From assembly GCF_000376945.1 (NCBI RefSeq), contig NZ_AQXU01000025.1, positions 124,001 to 188,000 on the forward strand: a stretch of 64,000 bases of DNA, written 5' to 3'. Numbering within the stretch: position 1 is the stretch's first letter; every line of letters begins with the position of its first letter. Positions 17,927 through 26,726 of the stretch are shown piece by piece. This DNA comes from Leeia oryzae DSM 17879. GTDB taxonomy: Bacteria > Pseudomonadota > Gammaproteobacteria > Burkholderiales > Leeiaceae. Made by a program: the position numbers and the translations under genes. The notes below the pieces were generated by a model. It worked only from the letters and a program-made list of their open reading frames with translations, did no database searches and was not told where the DNA came from.

Positions 17927-18913
17927 TTAGAAAGAGTGTTTCAGACCAATGATGAACTTGCTCTTACGATCTGTGTCTGGGTTAGTTTGTTTCTGAGAAA
18001 CAAACTCACCAAATGCTTGAGTGCGTTTGCTCAGACTGTAATGAGCATACAAACCGTACAGTTTGTTTTTAGCACCATCAACAAAACCTGCATTTTTGGC
18101 ATAACCCAACTCACCACCAACTGACAGTTTGTCATTAGCAGCATAGTTTACGTACAACATGGTTTCTTTCTGGGCAACACCAGCACCAACTTTGGTACGC
18201 TCATATTCAGCAGCCAATTCCAGGCCGTTACCAAAACGGTAAGCGCCAGTCAAGTTGTACTGTTTAACGGTGCTGTCAGCAAAGCCATTGTCTTGCTGAT
18301 GGTTGTATGCTGCACCGATATCCCAAGATTCAGTATCGTAATCTGCGCGCAGAGTATAGCCTTTATCTGCTGACTGAGTAGTTGAGTGGTTTTCACCCAA
18401 GTTAGCACGTACAGATGCAGTGAAGTTACCCATTGCTGGCAGGTCATAACGAACTGCGTTATTGGTAGAACCAGTATGGCCAGTACCAGAAATGTCAGCA
18501 CCGTCGGTGCGACCGAAGAACTCACCACCATAGATAGTGAAGCCGTTGTGCTTACCATCGTTGTAGTTGTCTAGATCATGACCAAAACGGAATTGACCCC
18601 AAGAGTTGCTGCTTAGACCCAAGTAAGCTTCTTTACCACCTTGCAGGCCATCGCCAGTTTCATCAACTGCACCCAGACCGCTACGGGTTGTAACACCCCA
18701 AACTGTAGACAGACCATTACCCAGATCTTCAGTACCAGAGAAAGTGATCTGTACGCGGCCATCGATACGGTTTTGAGAAGCGGTACCATCTTGCGCTTTA
18801 TTGTAATGCTCGTAACCACCACGAACATAACCAGAGATAGTAACGTTGCCGCTGTCAGCGAAAGCTGGAGCTGCGAAAGCGCTCAGAACTGCAACTGCGA
18901 TCAGTTTTTTCAT
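17927..18913 (-). CDS. General porin, Neisseria PorB type
   Basis: The 328-residue protein is a Gram-negative outer-membrane porin (Porin_4/PorB family). A signal peptide ends at APAFA (residue 19), the mature protein starts DSGNVTISGYVRGGYEHY, and it ends with a terminal Phe (IIGLKHSF) as needed for BAM insertion. Alternating beta-strand patterns run throughout. Codon use leans to one set of A/T-ending codons, as in highly expressed genes. GGAG precedes the ATG. It is a single-gene unit with its own terminator. Confidence 0.92.
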   Translation of the reverse strand: MKKLIAVAVLSAFAAPAFADSGNVTISGYVRGGYEHYNKAQDGTASQNRIDGRVQITFSGTEDLGNGLSTVWGVTTRSGLGAVDETGDGLQGGKEAYLGLSSNSWGQFRFGHDLDNYNDGKHNGFTIYGGEFFGRTDGADISGTGHTGSTNNAVRYDLPAMGNFTASVRANLGENHSTTQSADKGYTLRADYDTESWDIGAAYNHQQDNGFADSTVKQYNLTGAYRFGNGLELAAEYERTKVGAGVAQKETMLYVNYAANDKLSVGGELGYAKNAGFVDGAKNKLYGLYAHYSLSKRTQAFGEFVSQKQTNPDTDRKSKFIIGLKHSF

Positions 18914-19430
18914 TTGTAAAACTCCGTTGAGTTTGATTGACGTATATCGATGCCTTGGAAGACATCAATTTCAAAACCACGAGACTATTAAAGCGCATGT
19001 GTCGTAAAAAAGCCAAGTATTGCATGCAAGGTCGTTATGCTTGGGCGTGAAAATGTTGTGGTTTTGCAACATTACATTTCATGACGCTTAATTAATAGGC
19101 AACCCGAGCTATATTTAGCAGGTGTAGGTGCAGCTTGGTGCACATACAGGCCTTATCGAGGCAAAGGAAGCCACCCATGCATTGTATGGTCCACGTGGTG
19201 TTGAGAGTGGTTGGGCGGGCGTGGTACGAGGATTTGGTGGCTATCGCTTTGCTCCATCTGCCCTAGAGGCTTCATTTAACGGGATGACACTGATAGATCA
19301 GTTTAATTTGCACCATCACCCTGAAAGAATGTGTGGCTGATACTGTAAAACATGACCTGGCAATTGTTTGGGGAATGATTAGCAAATACCAATAGAGCCA
19401 CCAGCAAATAATCGGTCATGGCATATCGGC
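18914..19430. other. Intergenic region with porin 5' region; no supported gene
   Basis: The 517-bp stretch between the porin and the ElyC-like gene holds the porin ribosome site and presumably its promoter. An open frame at 19128-19340 on the plus strand (70 residues) has no recognisable domain and no ribosome site; it could be a decayed remnant. Nothing else was recognised. Confidence 0.5.
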
Positions 19431-20174
19431 TTAGAAGCGATACCACAGTAAACCAATATACTCATGCATGGCCCAGCTGGTTTTTTCCAGGCTCAGGGCG
19501 GAGGGTATCCAGTTGCGGGGCCAGGGTGAAAAGGCGGGGGTGAAATTGACACCGGCTGGGTAAACAGTGATGCCGGGTTGCTGAAAGGCAAGCTGTGCCC
19601 TGGGCAGGTGCCAGCCGTCGCTGACCAGAATCAGCTTTCTGATGCCGGCTGCTTTAAGGATAGGTAACGAGAATCCGGCGTTTTCTTGTGTGGTACGGGA
19701 GGCTATTTCTAGCCATTTGGCAGACAGCTGATAATCTTGTTGCAGGACCTGTTGCATGATGTGCGCTTCTGGCGTGCCACCATCCTCAGGGGCTCCGCCG
19801 GTGAGCAGAATGGGCAAACCGGTTTGTTTCGCCAGCCAGGCACCATAACGCAGCCGCACCAGACTGCTGTCAGACAAGGTGATTTGTCCGTCGTATTCGG
19901 AACCATGGCGGCGACCACCACTGAGGATCACGATGGCTTGTGCGTCCTTCTGGCCTTGGAAATGACTATTCTGTTCGAGTGGCGCCATCAGGGCACTTGC
20001 CACAAAGCGGATGGAGGCAAGATAAAGCAGGAAGGTCGATAGCAGAATCAGCGTTTTGCCAAGCTTAGGCATGTAGCGCAGCAAAGCGACACCCGTCAGG
20101 ATTGGCAGCACAAAACACATGGGCGGCAACAGGAAAGATGCGAGCAGGTTGCGGATAAACCAAGTGATGTCCAT
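19431..20174 (-). CDS. ElyC/SanA/YdcF family (DUF218) membrane protein
   Basis: The 247-residue protein has two N-terminal membrane segments (residues about 12-32 and 38-60) and a DUF218 domain (AIVILSGGR, LLTGGAPEDGG, RTTQENAGFSL, LVSDGWHLPRA). E. coli ElyC with this layout is an envelope biogenesis factor that affects peptidoglycan precursor use at low temperature. It stands alone near mpl, a murein-recycling gene. The biochemical activity of the family is not fully known. Confidence 0.85.
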   Translation of the reverse strand: MDITWFIRNLLASFLLPPMCFVLPILTGVALLRYMPKLGKTLILLSTFLLYLASIRFVASALMAPLEQNSHFQGQKDAQAIVILSGGRRHGSEYDGQITLSDSSLVRLRYGAWLAKQTGLPILLTGGAPEDGGTPEAHIMQQVLQQDYQLSAKWLEIASRTTQENAGFSLPILKAAGIRKLILVSDGWHLPRAQLAFQQPGITVYPAGVNFTPAFSPWPRNWIPSALSLEKTSWAMHEYIGLLWYRF

Positions 20175-20245
20175 GGTGCTAAGCGGCTGGTCCGTTGAGC
20201 TGAAGGTTTATGGTTGGGAGTAGCAGGCAGTCGTTAGTATCTAAT

Positions 20246-20276
20246 GGGTGTAATCGCTTGGCTACCTGCACCCTAC
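20246..20276. repeat. Diverged copy of a GGTG...CACCCTAC hairpin repeat
   Basis: GGGTG at the left and CACCCTAC at the right flank ATCGCTTGGCTACCTG. The layout matches the more symmetrical copy 98 bp downstream. Such short hairpins are a dispersed repeat type seen in many proteobacterial genomes. Confidence 0.5.
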
Positions 20277-20373
20277 GGCATTATTGCGTTGGCTATTTAG
20301 CGTTTATGCTGATCATGTCCTGGCAGGGTTTGTATGCAACATTACAAATGAACTCTACCCTAAACCGGGGATT

Positions 20374-20404
20374 GGTGGATATCGCTACGCGCTATCCACC
20401 CTAC
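20374..20404. repeat. GGTGGATA...TATCCACC hairpin repeat
   Basis: Arms GGTGGATA and TATCCACC (8 bp) flank TCGCTACGCGC, followed by CTAC. It shares the GGTG, ATCGCTA and CACCCTAC pieces with the unit at 20246-20276. Both lie in the 310-bp gap between the ElyC-like gene and mpl, where no gene was found. Confidence 0.6.
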
Positions 20405-20484
20405 AATAAGTATTTAGTTACAAACTGCAGCGTGTATAGAGCGTAGTGATATACGCCACCAGCACCAATAATCCGGCCGATCAA

Positions 20485-21840
20485 TCAGACATTGTGTTGC
20501 AGCGCTTCCAGCAATTTGCCATGTACGCCACCAAAGCCGCCGTTACTCATGACCAGTACATGGTCACCCGGTTTGGCAAAGGAGGTTACCGCGGCGACCA
20601 GTTCGTCAAGTTGCTCGTAGGTATTCGCCAATGCGCCCAGAGGCGCCAATGCGCCGGCTGCATCCCAGCCCAGGTTGGCGGCGTAGCAGAAGGTTTGGTC
20701 TGCGCCATTCAAGCTAGCGGCCAATTGGTCTTTGAGTGTACCGAGTTTCATGGTGTTGGAACGGGGTTCTAACACCGCCAGGATGCGGGCGTTGCCGACT
20801 TTGTGCCGCAAACCGGCCACGGTAGTCTCGATGGCAGTGGGATGATGGGCAAAGTCATCATAGACGGTGACGCCGTTTACAACGCCACGCACTTCCATAC
20901 GGCGCTTGACGTTCTGGAACTGCGCCAGGGCGGCAATGCCTTCGGCGACAGGCACACCGACGTGTCTGGCGGCAGCCAGCGCGGCTAGCGCGTTCTGGCG
21001 GTTATGTTCACCCAACAGTTGCCATGTCACTCGACCTTGCAGTTGTCCGTTCATGAGCACGTCAAAACTGCCATCAGCATCTACGTTTGCAGCTTGCCAG
21101 TTACCGGTCTCTCCGCCAAAACCTTCAACTTCTGTCCAGCATCCTCGGTCCAGCACGCGTTGCAAACTGGCTTCAGCGGCATTGGAGACGATCCGACCAG
21201 AAGAAGGAATGGTGCGCACCAGATGGTGGAACTGGGTTTCGATGGCATGCAGATCAGCAAAGATGTCAGCATGGTCAAATTCCAGATTATTGAGAATGGC
21301 AGTCCGTGGACGGTAATGGACGAACTTGGAACGCTTGTCAAAAAACGCGGTATCGTATTCGTCTGCCTCGATCACAAAGAAAGGGCTGTCAGTCAGCCGG
21401 GCAGACACACTGAAGTTTTGCGGTACGCCACCAATCAGAAAGCACGGGTTCAGCCCGGCGGCTTCCAGAATCCAGGCCAGGATGGAACTGGTGGTGGTTT
21501 TGCCGTGTGTACCGGCAACGGCCAGTACCCATTTTTGCTGGAGGATGTTTTCACTCAGCCACTGCGGGCCGGAGATATAAGGCAAGCCTTTGTCGAGAAT
21601 GGCTTCCATCAGCGGGTTACCTCTGGATACCACATTGCCGATGACGTAAATATCAGCCCCTAGCGACAACTGGCTGGGATCGAACCCCTCGATCAGCTCG
21701 ATGCCCAGTTGCTCCAGCTGGGTACTCATGGGCGGGTAGACCCCGGCATCACAGCCGGTGACTTTATGGCCGGCCGATTTTGCCAACGCCGCAATACCAC
21801 CCATGAAGGTGCCGCAAATACCAAGAATATGAATATGCAT
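20485..21840 (-). CDS. mpl: UDP-MurNAc:L-Ala-gamma-D-Glu-meso-DAP ligase Mpl
   Basis: The 451-residue Mur-ligase family enzyme joins recycled tripeptide to UDP-N-acetylmuramate. The ATP motif AGTHGKTTT lies at residues 109-117. The N-terminal MHIHILGICGTFMGGIA is the typical Mpl/MurC-like nucleotide-binding start. YDDFAHHPTAIETTV is the C-terminal domain motif. The gene is monocistronic here. It implies a meso-DAP-type cell wall and murein recycling. Confidence 0.95.
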   Translation of the reverse strand: MHIHILGICGTFMGGIAALAKSAGHKVTGCDAGVYPPMSTQLEQLGIELIEGFDPSQLSLGADIYVIGNVVSRGNPLMEAILDKGLPYISGPQWLSENILQQKWVLAVAGTHGKTTTSSILAWILEAAGLNPCFLIGGVPQNFSVSARLTDSPFFVIEADEYDTAFFDKRSKFVHYRPRTAILNNLEFDHADIFADLHAIETQFHHLVRTIPSSGRIVSNAAEASLQRVLDRGCWTEVEGFGGETGNWQAANVDADGSFDVLMNGQLQGRVTWQLLGEHNRQNALAALAAARHVGVPVAEGIAALAQFQNVKRRMEVRGVVNGVTVYDDFAHHPTAIETTVAGLRHKVGNARILAVLEPRSNTMKLGTLKDQLAASLNGADQTFCYAANLGWDAAGALAPLGALANTYEQLDELVAAVTSFAKPGDHVLVMSNGGFGGVHGKLLEALQHNV

Positions 21841-21895
21841 ATTTAAATATACTGTGTTTGTTTGAAGTTGATCTGCAACAGGTGGCTATTATGAA

Positions 21896-22138
21896 GTGAT
21901 TAACCCGCTTGTGCGCGAGTTGACCTGTAAAAATTTGATTCAGGGCAGTTTGTTTAGTGCCATGAGCGTTTTGTTTTTTGGTGTTGTATTACCGCCAATC
22001 CCCTCTAGAGCCACGGTACATCAGCATTGCGCCGTGCTCATCATTTCTGGCTTGGTATTTATCTTGCTTTCAATTGTGACAATTTCTTGCATAGTCGGTG
22101 ACAGGTGGTTATGCTCTGCTCTCTTTCGCCTTCTATAA
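21896..22138 (+). CDS. Possible small two-pass membrane protein
   Basis: An 80-codon GTG-started frame with two long hydrophobic stretches (residues about 17-37 and 46-66) and low-GC codons. There is no clear ribosome site and no recognised family, so it may not be a gene. It lies divergent from mpl and 88 bp before the GGDEF gene. Confidence 0.25.
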   Translation: MINPLVRELTCKNLIQGSLFSAMSVLFFGVVLPPIPSRATVHQHCAVLIISGLVFILLSIVTISCIVGDRWLCSALFRLL

Positions 22139-22226
22139 ATGGAAAAATTGCACATATTTTATGACATTTGCAACTTTCCGGGCGATAATTTGAGCTAAAC
22201 CTAATTTGATGTGCTAAACCTATAAT

Positions 22227-23153
22227 ATGCCAGCCTCACCAGCCGATATTGCGCGGATTGCCTTGATTCGCCTGGCCGAACAAGCCTTGCCGCCCACCCC
22301 AGAAAACTACGCCCGCTTCTATTATGAAGTCACGGGCGAGAAGAGTGACGCGCCAGATGCTGCCAGTCCAATGGATGAAGCCTTGATTGCCAAAGTGCAT
22401 GAAGCGGTAGATGCCGCTACATCTACCACGGTTGGCCTGGTGCAATATCTGGGTGGCTCCAACAAGGTTATTAAAGACTCGATTGAGGATTTGACTTCGG
22501 TCGAAGAAAAGCATGAAATCCTTAAGCTGTTGAATTCGTTGTTGTTTACAGCAAAATCAATGCATGAAACGGTAGAGAGCTCGCGCGTCGAGTTAAATGA
22601 AACCCGCCAGACCTTGCAGACGCTGCAACATGAAGTGGAATCTACCAACCATGGCCTGCACCACGACCATGTCACGGGCGCGCAAAACCGCTTGGGCCTG
22701 GATAAGACCTTGCCGCGCGAAGTAGCCAAAGCCCAGCAGAACAAGAGCCGACTCACGGTTTGCCTGATTTCGGTCGATAGCTTTGACGAGTATAAAGGCC
22801 GCTTCGGAATTGATCTGTCTCACAAGATTTTGCAGCACATGGTCACCATTGGCCGCTCTGTGATGCGTGATTCAGACAGCATGGTGCGTTACGGGGATGA
22901 AGAGTTTCTGCTGATTCTGCCCGAAACGGACCTAAAAGGTGCCAAGTTTGTGATGGACCGGTTGCAACTGATCCTTCAGCGCTCTCCCCTATTTCTCAGC
23001 AACGACAAACTGATGGTGTCGATTTCAGCCGGGATTGCCCAGATGGGGGGCAACGAGAAGAGTCACTCTCTGGTCATGCGTGCAGACCGCGCTCTGTTTG
23101 CAGCCAAGAGCCTGGGAACCGCGCACATCGAATTCTCGAAAGAGTCGGCTTAG
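22227..23153 (+). CDS. GGDEF-domain protein with GDEEF motif
   Basis: The 308-residue protein has an N-terminal helical region (1-140, no membrane segment), a short coiled-coil-like stretch and a C-terminal GGDEF domain starting at DHVTGAQNRLGLDK. The signature reads RYGDEEF (residues 221-227), so the second glycine of GG(D/E)EF is Asp224. That glycine helps place GTP, so c-di-GMP synthesis may be lost or altered. The domain is otherwise intact (SVDSFDEYKGRFG, SISAGIAQM). It could be a diguanylate cyclase or a GTP/c-di-GMP sensor. It is a single gene followed by a terminator. Confidence 0.85.
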   Translation: MPASPADIARIALIRLAEQALPPTPENYARFYYEVTGEKSDAPDAASPMDEALIAKVHEAVDAATSTTVGLVQYLGGSNKVIKDSIEDLTSVEEKHEILKLLNSLLFTAKSMHETVESSRVELNETRQTLQTLQHEVESTNHGLHHDHVTGAQNRLGLDKTLPREVAKAQQNKSRLTVCLISVDSFDEYKGRFGIDLSHKILQHMVTIGRSVMRDSDSMVRYGDEEFLLILPETDLKGAKFVMDRLQLILQRSPLFLSNDKLMVSISAGIAQMGGNEKSHSLVMRADRALFAAKSLGTAHIEFSKESA

Positions 23154-23177
23154 GCGCGACTAGAAATGCCCCCGTTA

Positions 23178-23210
23178 AAAAGCCTCGGCAGCATACGCGC
23201 CGAGGCTTTT
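23178..23210 (+). terminator. Terminator of the GGDEF gene
   Basis: Arms AAAAGCCTCGGC and GCCGAGGCTTTT (12 bp) flank a 9-base loop, with GATTTTC after it. It lies 24 bp after the stop codon. Confidence 0.85.
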
Positions 23211-23244
23211 GATTTTCTGGTAAGCCGTAGGTGACAATGCAATA

Positions 23245-23282
23245 AAAAAGGTAGCTACCCGGACTCGCGTAGCTACCTTTTT
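23245..23282 (-). terminator. Terminator of etfA
   Basis: Arms AAAAAGGTAGCTAC and GTAGCTACCTTTTT (14 bp) flank a 10-base loop. On the minus strand a T-run follows the stem, 17 bp beyond the etfA stop codon. It faces the terminator of the convergent GGDEF gene. Confidence 0.9.
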
Positions 23283-23299
23283 AGCGGACAGGACCTGTG

Positions 23300-24232
23300 T
23301 TACAGGGCCTTCTCCAGCTCCGGCACGATGGTGAACAAATCGCCCACGATGCCATAGTCGGCGACCTGGAAGATCGGTGCTTCTTCGTCCTTGTTGATCG
23401 CCACAATCACCTTGCTCGATGACATGCCGGCCAGATGCTGGATTGCCCCGGAGATGCCAATCGCAAAGTAAATGTCCGGTGCCACAACCTTGCCGGTCTG
23501 ACCCACCTGGTAATCGTTCGGTGCGTAACCGGCATCGACAGCCGCGCGTGAGGCACCTAGCGCCGCACCCAGCTTGTCGGCCAGCGGCGTCAGTACTGAC
23601 TTGAAGTTATCAGCCGAGGCCAGTGCACGGCCACCGGACACCACCACACGGGCGGCGGTCAGTTCCGGACGGTCGTACTTGGCCATCTCGGCGCTGATAA
23701 AGCGGGACTTGCCGCTGTCTGCCACCGCAGCCACGGCTTCGATCGCGGCGCTGCCGCTGTTGCTGTCGTCGGCATCAAAGGCGGTGGTACGCACGGTGAC
23801 AAACTTCACCGCGTCGCTGCTCTTGACCGTCGCCAGTACGTTACCGGCGTAGATCGGACGCACGAAGGTGTCGGCAGATTCTACCGCCACGATGTCGGAA
23901 ACCATGGCCATGTCGCACAGGGCGGCGGCACGCGGCAGGTAGTTCTTGCCGGCGGTGGTGGCCGGTGCCAGCACGGCTTCATATTCTTTGGCGATACCGG
24001 CAATCAGCGTGCCCATGTTCTCGGCCAGCTGATGCGCCAGTGCTTCGCCATCGGCCACGCGCACCTTGGTGACGCCAGCGGCTTTGGCGGCGGCTTCTGC
24101 CACTGCGCCACACTGGTGGCCAGCCACCAGCACGTGAATGTCGCTGCTGATCTTGCGTGCAGCGGCAATGGTTTTCAGGGTGGCAGCTTTCAGCTGGTGG
24201 TTATCGTGTTCGGCAATGACTAGTACGCTCAT
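23300..24232 (-). CDS. etfA: Electron transfer flavoprotein alpha subunit EtfA
   Basis: The 310-residue protein binds FAD and carries electrons from acyl-CoA and amine dehydrogenases to ETF:quinone oxidoreductase. The C-terminal FAD domain has [10 protein letters not shown], the [25 protein letters not shown] region, and [11 protein letters not shown]. The ATG at 24232 overlaps the etfB stop codon (TGATG), so the two are translationally coupled; a GTG one codon upstream is less likely. Confidence 0.95.
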   Translation of the reverse strand: MSVLVIAEHDNHQLKAATLKTIAAARKISSDIHVLVAGHQCGAVAEAAAKAAGVTKVRVADGEALAHQLAENMGTLIAGIAKEYEAVLAPATTAGKNYLPRAAALCDMAMVSDIVAVESADTFVRPIYAGNVLATVKSSDAVKFVTVRTTAFDADDSNSGSAAIEAVAAVADSGKSRFISAEMAKYDRPELTAARVVVSGGRALASADNFKSVLTPLADKLGAALGASRAAVDAGYAPNDYQVGQTGKVVAPDIYFAIGISGAIQHLAGMSSSKVIVAINKDEEAPIFQVADYGIVGDLFTIVPELEKAL

Positions 24233-24981
24233 CACAGCACCTTCGCTTCTGTACGGAGTTTTTCAACCAGCTCGGCGACGCTGGCCACTTTCTTGCCGGC
24301 GGCACGGGCGGCCGGCTCGGCGACCTTGACCACGGTCAGGCGTGGGGTGACGTCCACGTTCAGCGCGGCCGGGGTCAGGGTTTCGATCGGCTTCTTCTTG
24401 GCCGCCATGATGTTCGGCAGCTTGATGAAGCGCGGTTCGTTCAGGCGCAAGTCGGTGGTGATCACGGCTGGCAGGCTGATCTGGAGGGTTTCCAGGCCGC
24501 CGTCGATTTCACGGGTGACGGTTAGCTCGTTACCGGCGACGTCTACCTTGGAGGCAAATGTACCTTGCGGAAAGCCGGTCAGCGCAGCCAGCATCTGGCC
24601 GGTCTGGTTGGCGTCGTCGTCGATCGCCTGTTTGCCCAGAATCACCAGTTGCGGCTGTTCTTTGTCGATAACGGCTTTCAGCAGCTTGGCAACAGCCAGT
24701 GGCTGAAGCGTCGCATCGGTTTCGACCAGCACGCCACGGTCGGCGCCCATGGCGAGCGCTGTACGGATGGTTTCCTGGCACTGGGTCACACCCAGGGACA
24801 CCACCACGATCTCGCTGGCCTTGCCGGCTTCTTTCAGACGCACGGCTTCTTCTACCGCGATTTCGTCAAAAGGGTTCATGGACATCTTGACGTTGGCGAT
24901 ATCCACATCGCTACCGTCAGTTTTTACGCGTACCTTGACGTTGTAATCCACAACGCGCTTTACTGCGACCAGGACTTTCAT
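24232..24981 (-). CDS. etfB: Electron transfer flavoprotein beta subunit EtfB
   Basis: The 249-residue partner of EtfA binds AMP. It starts [20 protein letters not shown], which is characteristic of the family, and has the ETF signature region [18 protein letters not shown]. It is the first gene of the etfBA operon. GGAGG lies before the ATG. Confidence 0.95.
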   Translation of the reverse strand: MKVLVAVKRVVDYNVKVRVKTDGSDVDIANVKMSMNPFDEIAVEEAVRLKEAGKASEIVVVSLGVTQCQETIRTALAMGADRGVLVETDATLQPLAVAKLLKAVIDKEQPQLVILGKQAIDDDANQTGQMLAALTGFPQGTFASKVDVAGNELTVTREIDGGLETLQISLPAVITTDLRLNEPRFIKLPNIMAAKKKPIETLTPAALNVDVTPRLTVVKVAEPAARAAGKKVASVAELVEKLRTEAKVL

Positions 24982-25452
24982 ACGCCTCCTACTGGCTAAA
25001 TAGAATCATTCGGTCTAACAACACGTATCGTCAAGAGGCTAACCGCCTTCGTGACGCTACCAGAAAATCGTACATACCAGATGCTGTAGCGAGTTACTGC
25101 CCTATCGTTGCTGTAACCGCATTGTCTGTTAACTTAACTTGGCATTTTAACAGGCTTCTTGAACGAACGTCACCTTTGCAAGATCAAGAAATCTACTTTT
25201 GTGACAGTCATTTAAGCGGATCAACCATGGGCATGTACAGGCACTGTAACGATCGCGCGGCAATGGTCTGCTTTTGCCAAAAAGTTGATGCAAAACCACC
25301 CACACCAATATACCGCAATGCGGAATCAAGTTCCGCAATAAGAAATCATGATACACTAAGACCATGAAAAAATGTATGCCTTGCCATGCATTTTGCTGCG
25401 ACGCAAAATAGCACTCTGGCGTTTTCTTACTTCATGAATGGAGAGGTTCCCC
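24982..25452. other. Intergenic region between etfB and phaJ-like gene
   Basis: About 470 bp hold the divergent promoters of etfBA and the hydratase gene. A 7-bp inverted repeat lies at 25319-25337. A 15-codon Cys-rich frame at about 25364-25411 is probably chance. No other gene is supported. Confidence 0.5.
25319..25337. promoter_or_regulatory. TGCGGAA inverted repeat upstream of the hydratase gene
   Basis: TGCGGAA and TTCCGCA (7 bp, perfect) flank TCAAG, 115 bp before the likely start codon. It may be an operator for a regulator encoded elsewhere; nothing shows what binds it. Confidence 0.4.
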
Positions 25453-25878
25453 ATGTCATTTGCTGGTACTTATATTGAAGATTTGCAGGTGGGTCAGTCG
25501 GTTGAAATTGGTCGTACCATCACCGACGCCGATATTGTCATGTATGCGGGCGTCAGTGGCGACACCAACCCTGCCCATCTGGACCAGGTGTATGCAGAAG
25601 GCACCATGTTCAAGGGCCGCATTGCCCACGGCATGCTGACGGCTGGGCAGATTTCCGCCGTGATCGGTACCCGCTTGCCAGGACCAGGCAGCATCTACAT
25701 GAGCCAGACCCTGAAGTTCCGCGCGCCGGTGCGTCCGGGTGACACCGTGATTACCCGGGCAGAAGTCACTGCGATTGATCTGGTCAAAAAACGCGTAACC
25801 CTGTCTACCGTTTGCCGCGTAGGAGATACCGTGGTGCTGGAAGGTGAAGCACTGGTGATGGCGCCTAGCCGCGGCTAA
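25453..25878 (+). CDS. phaJ: MaoC-like (R)-specific enoyl-CoA hydratase, PhaJ-type
   Basis: The 141-residue hot-dog-fold protein has the hydratase-2 motif GDTNPAHLD with the catalytic Asp/His pair and FKGRIAHGMLTA. PhaJ-type enzymes hydrate enoyl-CoA to (R)-3-hydroxyacyl-CoA, which links beta-oxidation to polyhydroxyalkanoate synthesis. The ATG at 25453 is chosen because GGAGAGG lies 6 bases before it; an ATG at 25438 overlaps that site. It stands next to etfBA, which fits fatty-acid or related catabolism. No PHA synthase is in the window, so the PhaJ name is by similarity. Confidence 0.8.
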   Translation: MSFAGTYIEDLQVGQSVEIGRTITDADIVMYAGVSGDTNPAHLDQVYAEGTMFKGRIAHGMLTAGQISAVIGTRLPGPGSIYMSQTLKFRAPVRPGDTVITRAEVTAIDLVKKRVTLSTVCRVGDTVVLEGEALVMAPSRG

Positions 25879-25890
25879 TCCGCTTGTCCC

Positions 25891-25933
25891 AAAATAAAAC
25901 GGCGATGAAGCATCTTCATCGCCGTTTTATTTT
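25891..25933. terminator. Bidirectional terminator between phaJ and ompW
   Basis: Arms of 19 bp (AAAATAAAACGGCGATGAA and its complement) flank a 5-base loop. T-runs follow on both strands, so it serves the two convergent genes. Confidence 0.9.
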
Positions 25934-25958
25934 GCATCAATCCGTCAGGAGTGACGAC

Positions 25959-26576
25959 TTAGAAACGCCAGCCCAGACCGATACCGAACATCACCGGGTC
26001 CAGCTTCACGCTAGACACTTTGGCACCACTGCTGTTCAATACATCACTGCGCAATTGTGCTTTTTTCAGATCAACGTTCAGGTACAGGTTTTTATCCAGT
26101 TTGTAGTCAAAACCAACTTGCAGCGCCAGACCAGTACTGTGGTTATCCAGATGCAAAGCGCCACCATTCAGGTTCTCTTTACCGATCAGCGTGTAGTTGA
26201 TACCTGCGCCAACGTAAGGACGGAAATTGCCTTCCGGGTTGAAGTGGTATTGCAACAGCAATGAAGGTGGCAGGTGCTTGAAAGTACCGATATCACTACC
26301 GCTCAAATATACGTGCTGTTTCTGTGGCACGGTCAGTACCAGTTCTGCAGCAATGTTTGGAGTAAAGAAATAGCTTACGTCCAGTTCTGGAATCACTTTG
26401 TTGTTAACGGTGATTTGATCAAACGCTCCAGTGCCACCAACTTGATCAGATTTCTGCGCCATATCCAGATTCACCGCACGCGCGCGAACCATCCAGTTGC
26501 CTTCGTCTTCTGCATGCGCAACATGGGCAAACGACATTGCGGCAACGGCTGCCGCGACTGCAAATTTCAATTTCAT
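25959..26576 (-). CDS. ompW: OmpW-family outer-membrane protein
   Basis: A 205-residue eight-stranded barrel protein. A signal peptide ends at HVAHA, followed by DEGNWMVRARAVNLD, which is typical of OmpW. The GIGLGWRF C-terminus ends in Phe, as required for barrel assembly. GGGAG lies 7 bases before the ATG at 26576, so this start is preferred over one two codons upstream. OmpW proteins pass small hydrophobic molecules. Confidence 0.9.
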   Translation of the reverse strand: MKLKFAVAAAVAAMSFAHVAHAEDEGNWMVRARAVNLDMAQKSDQVGGTGAFDQITVNNKVIPELDVSYFFTPNIAAELVLTVPQKQHVYLSGSDIGTFKHLPPSLLLQYHFNPEGNFRPYVGAGINYTLIGKENLNGGALHLDNHSTGLALQVGFDYKLDKNLYLNVDLKKAQLRSDVLNSSGAKVSSVKLDPVMFGIGLGWRF

Positions 26577-26726
26577 TTCCATACTCCCGATAAATACACT
26601 AAATAACAGCGGGTATTGTCAGGTGTCTGAAGTCGTCAAAATTTGCTTTAGGTCAAATTTCAGGGTTGGCCACTTGGTGAAATGGTCAAACTTTGATGCA
26701 TTGCGAAATAAAACGCAGCTTGCCCA

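Noticed and set aside
25364-25411. 15-codon Cys-rich frame MKKCMPCHAFCCDAK upstream of the hydratase gene
   Set aside because: Too short, no ribosome site visible, no conservation evidence.
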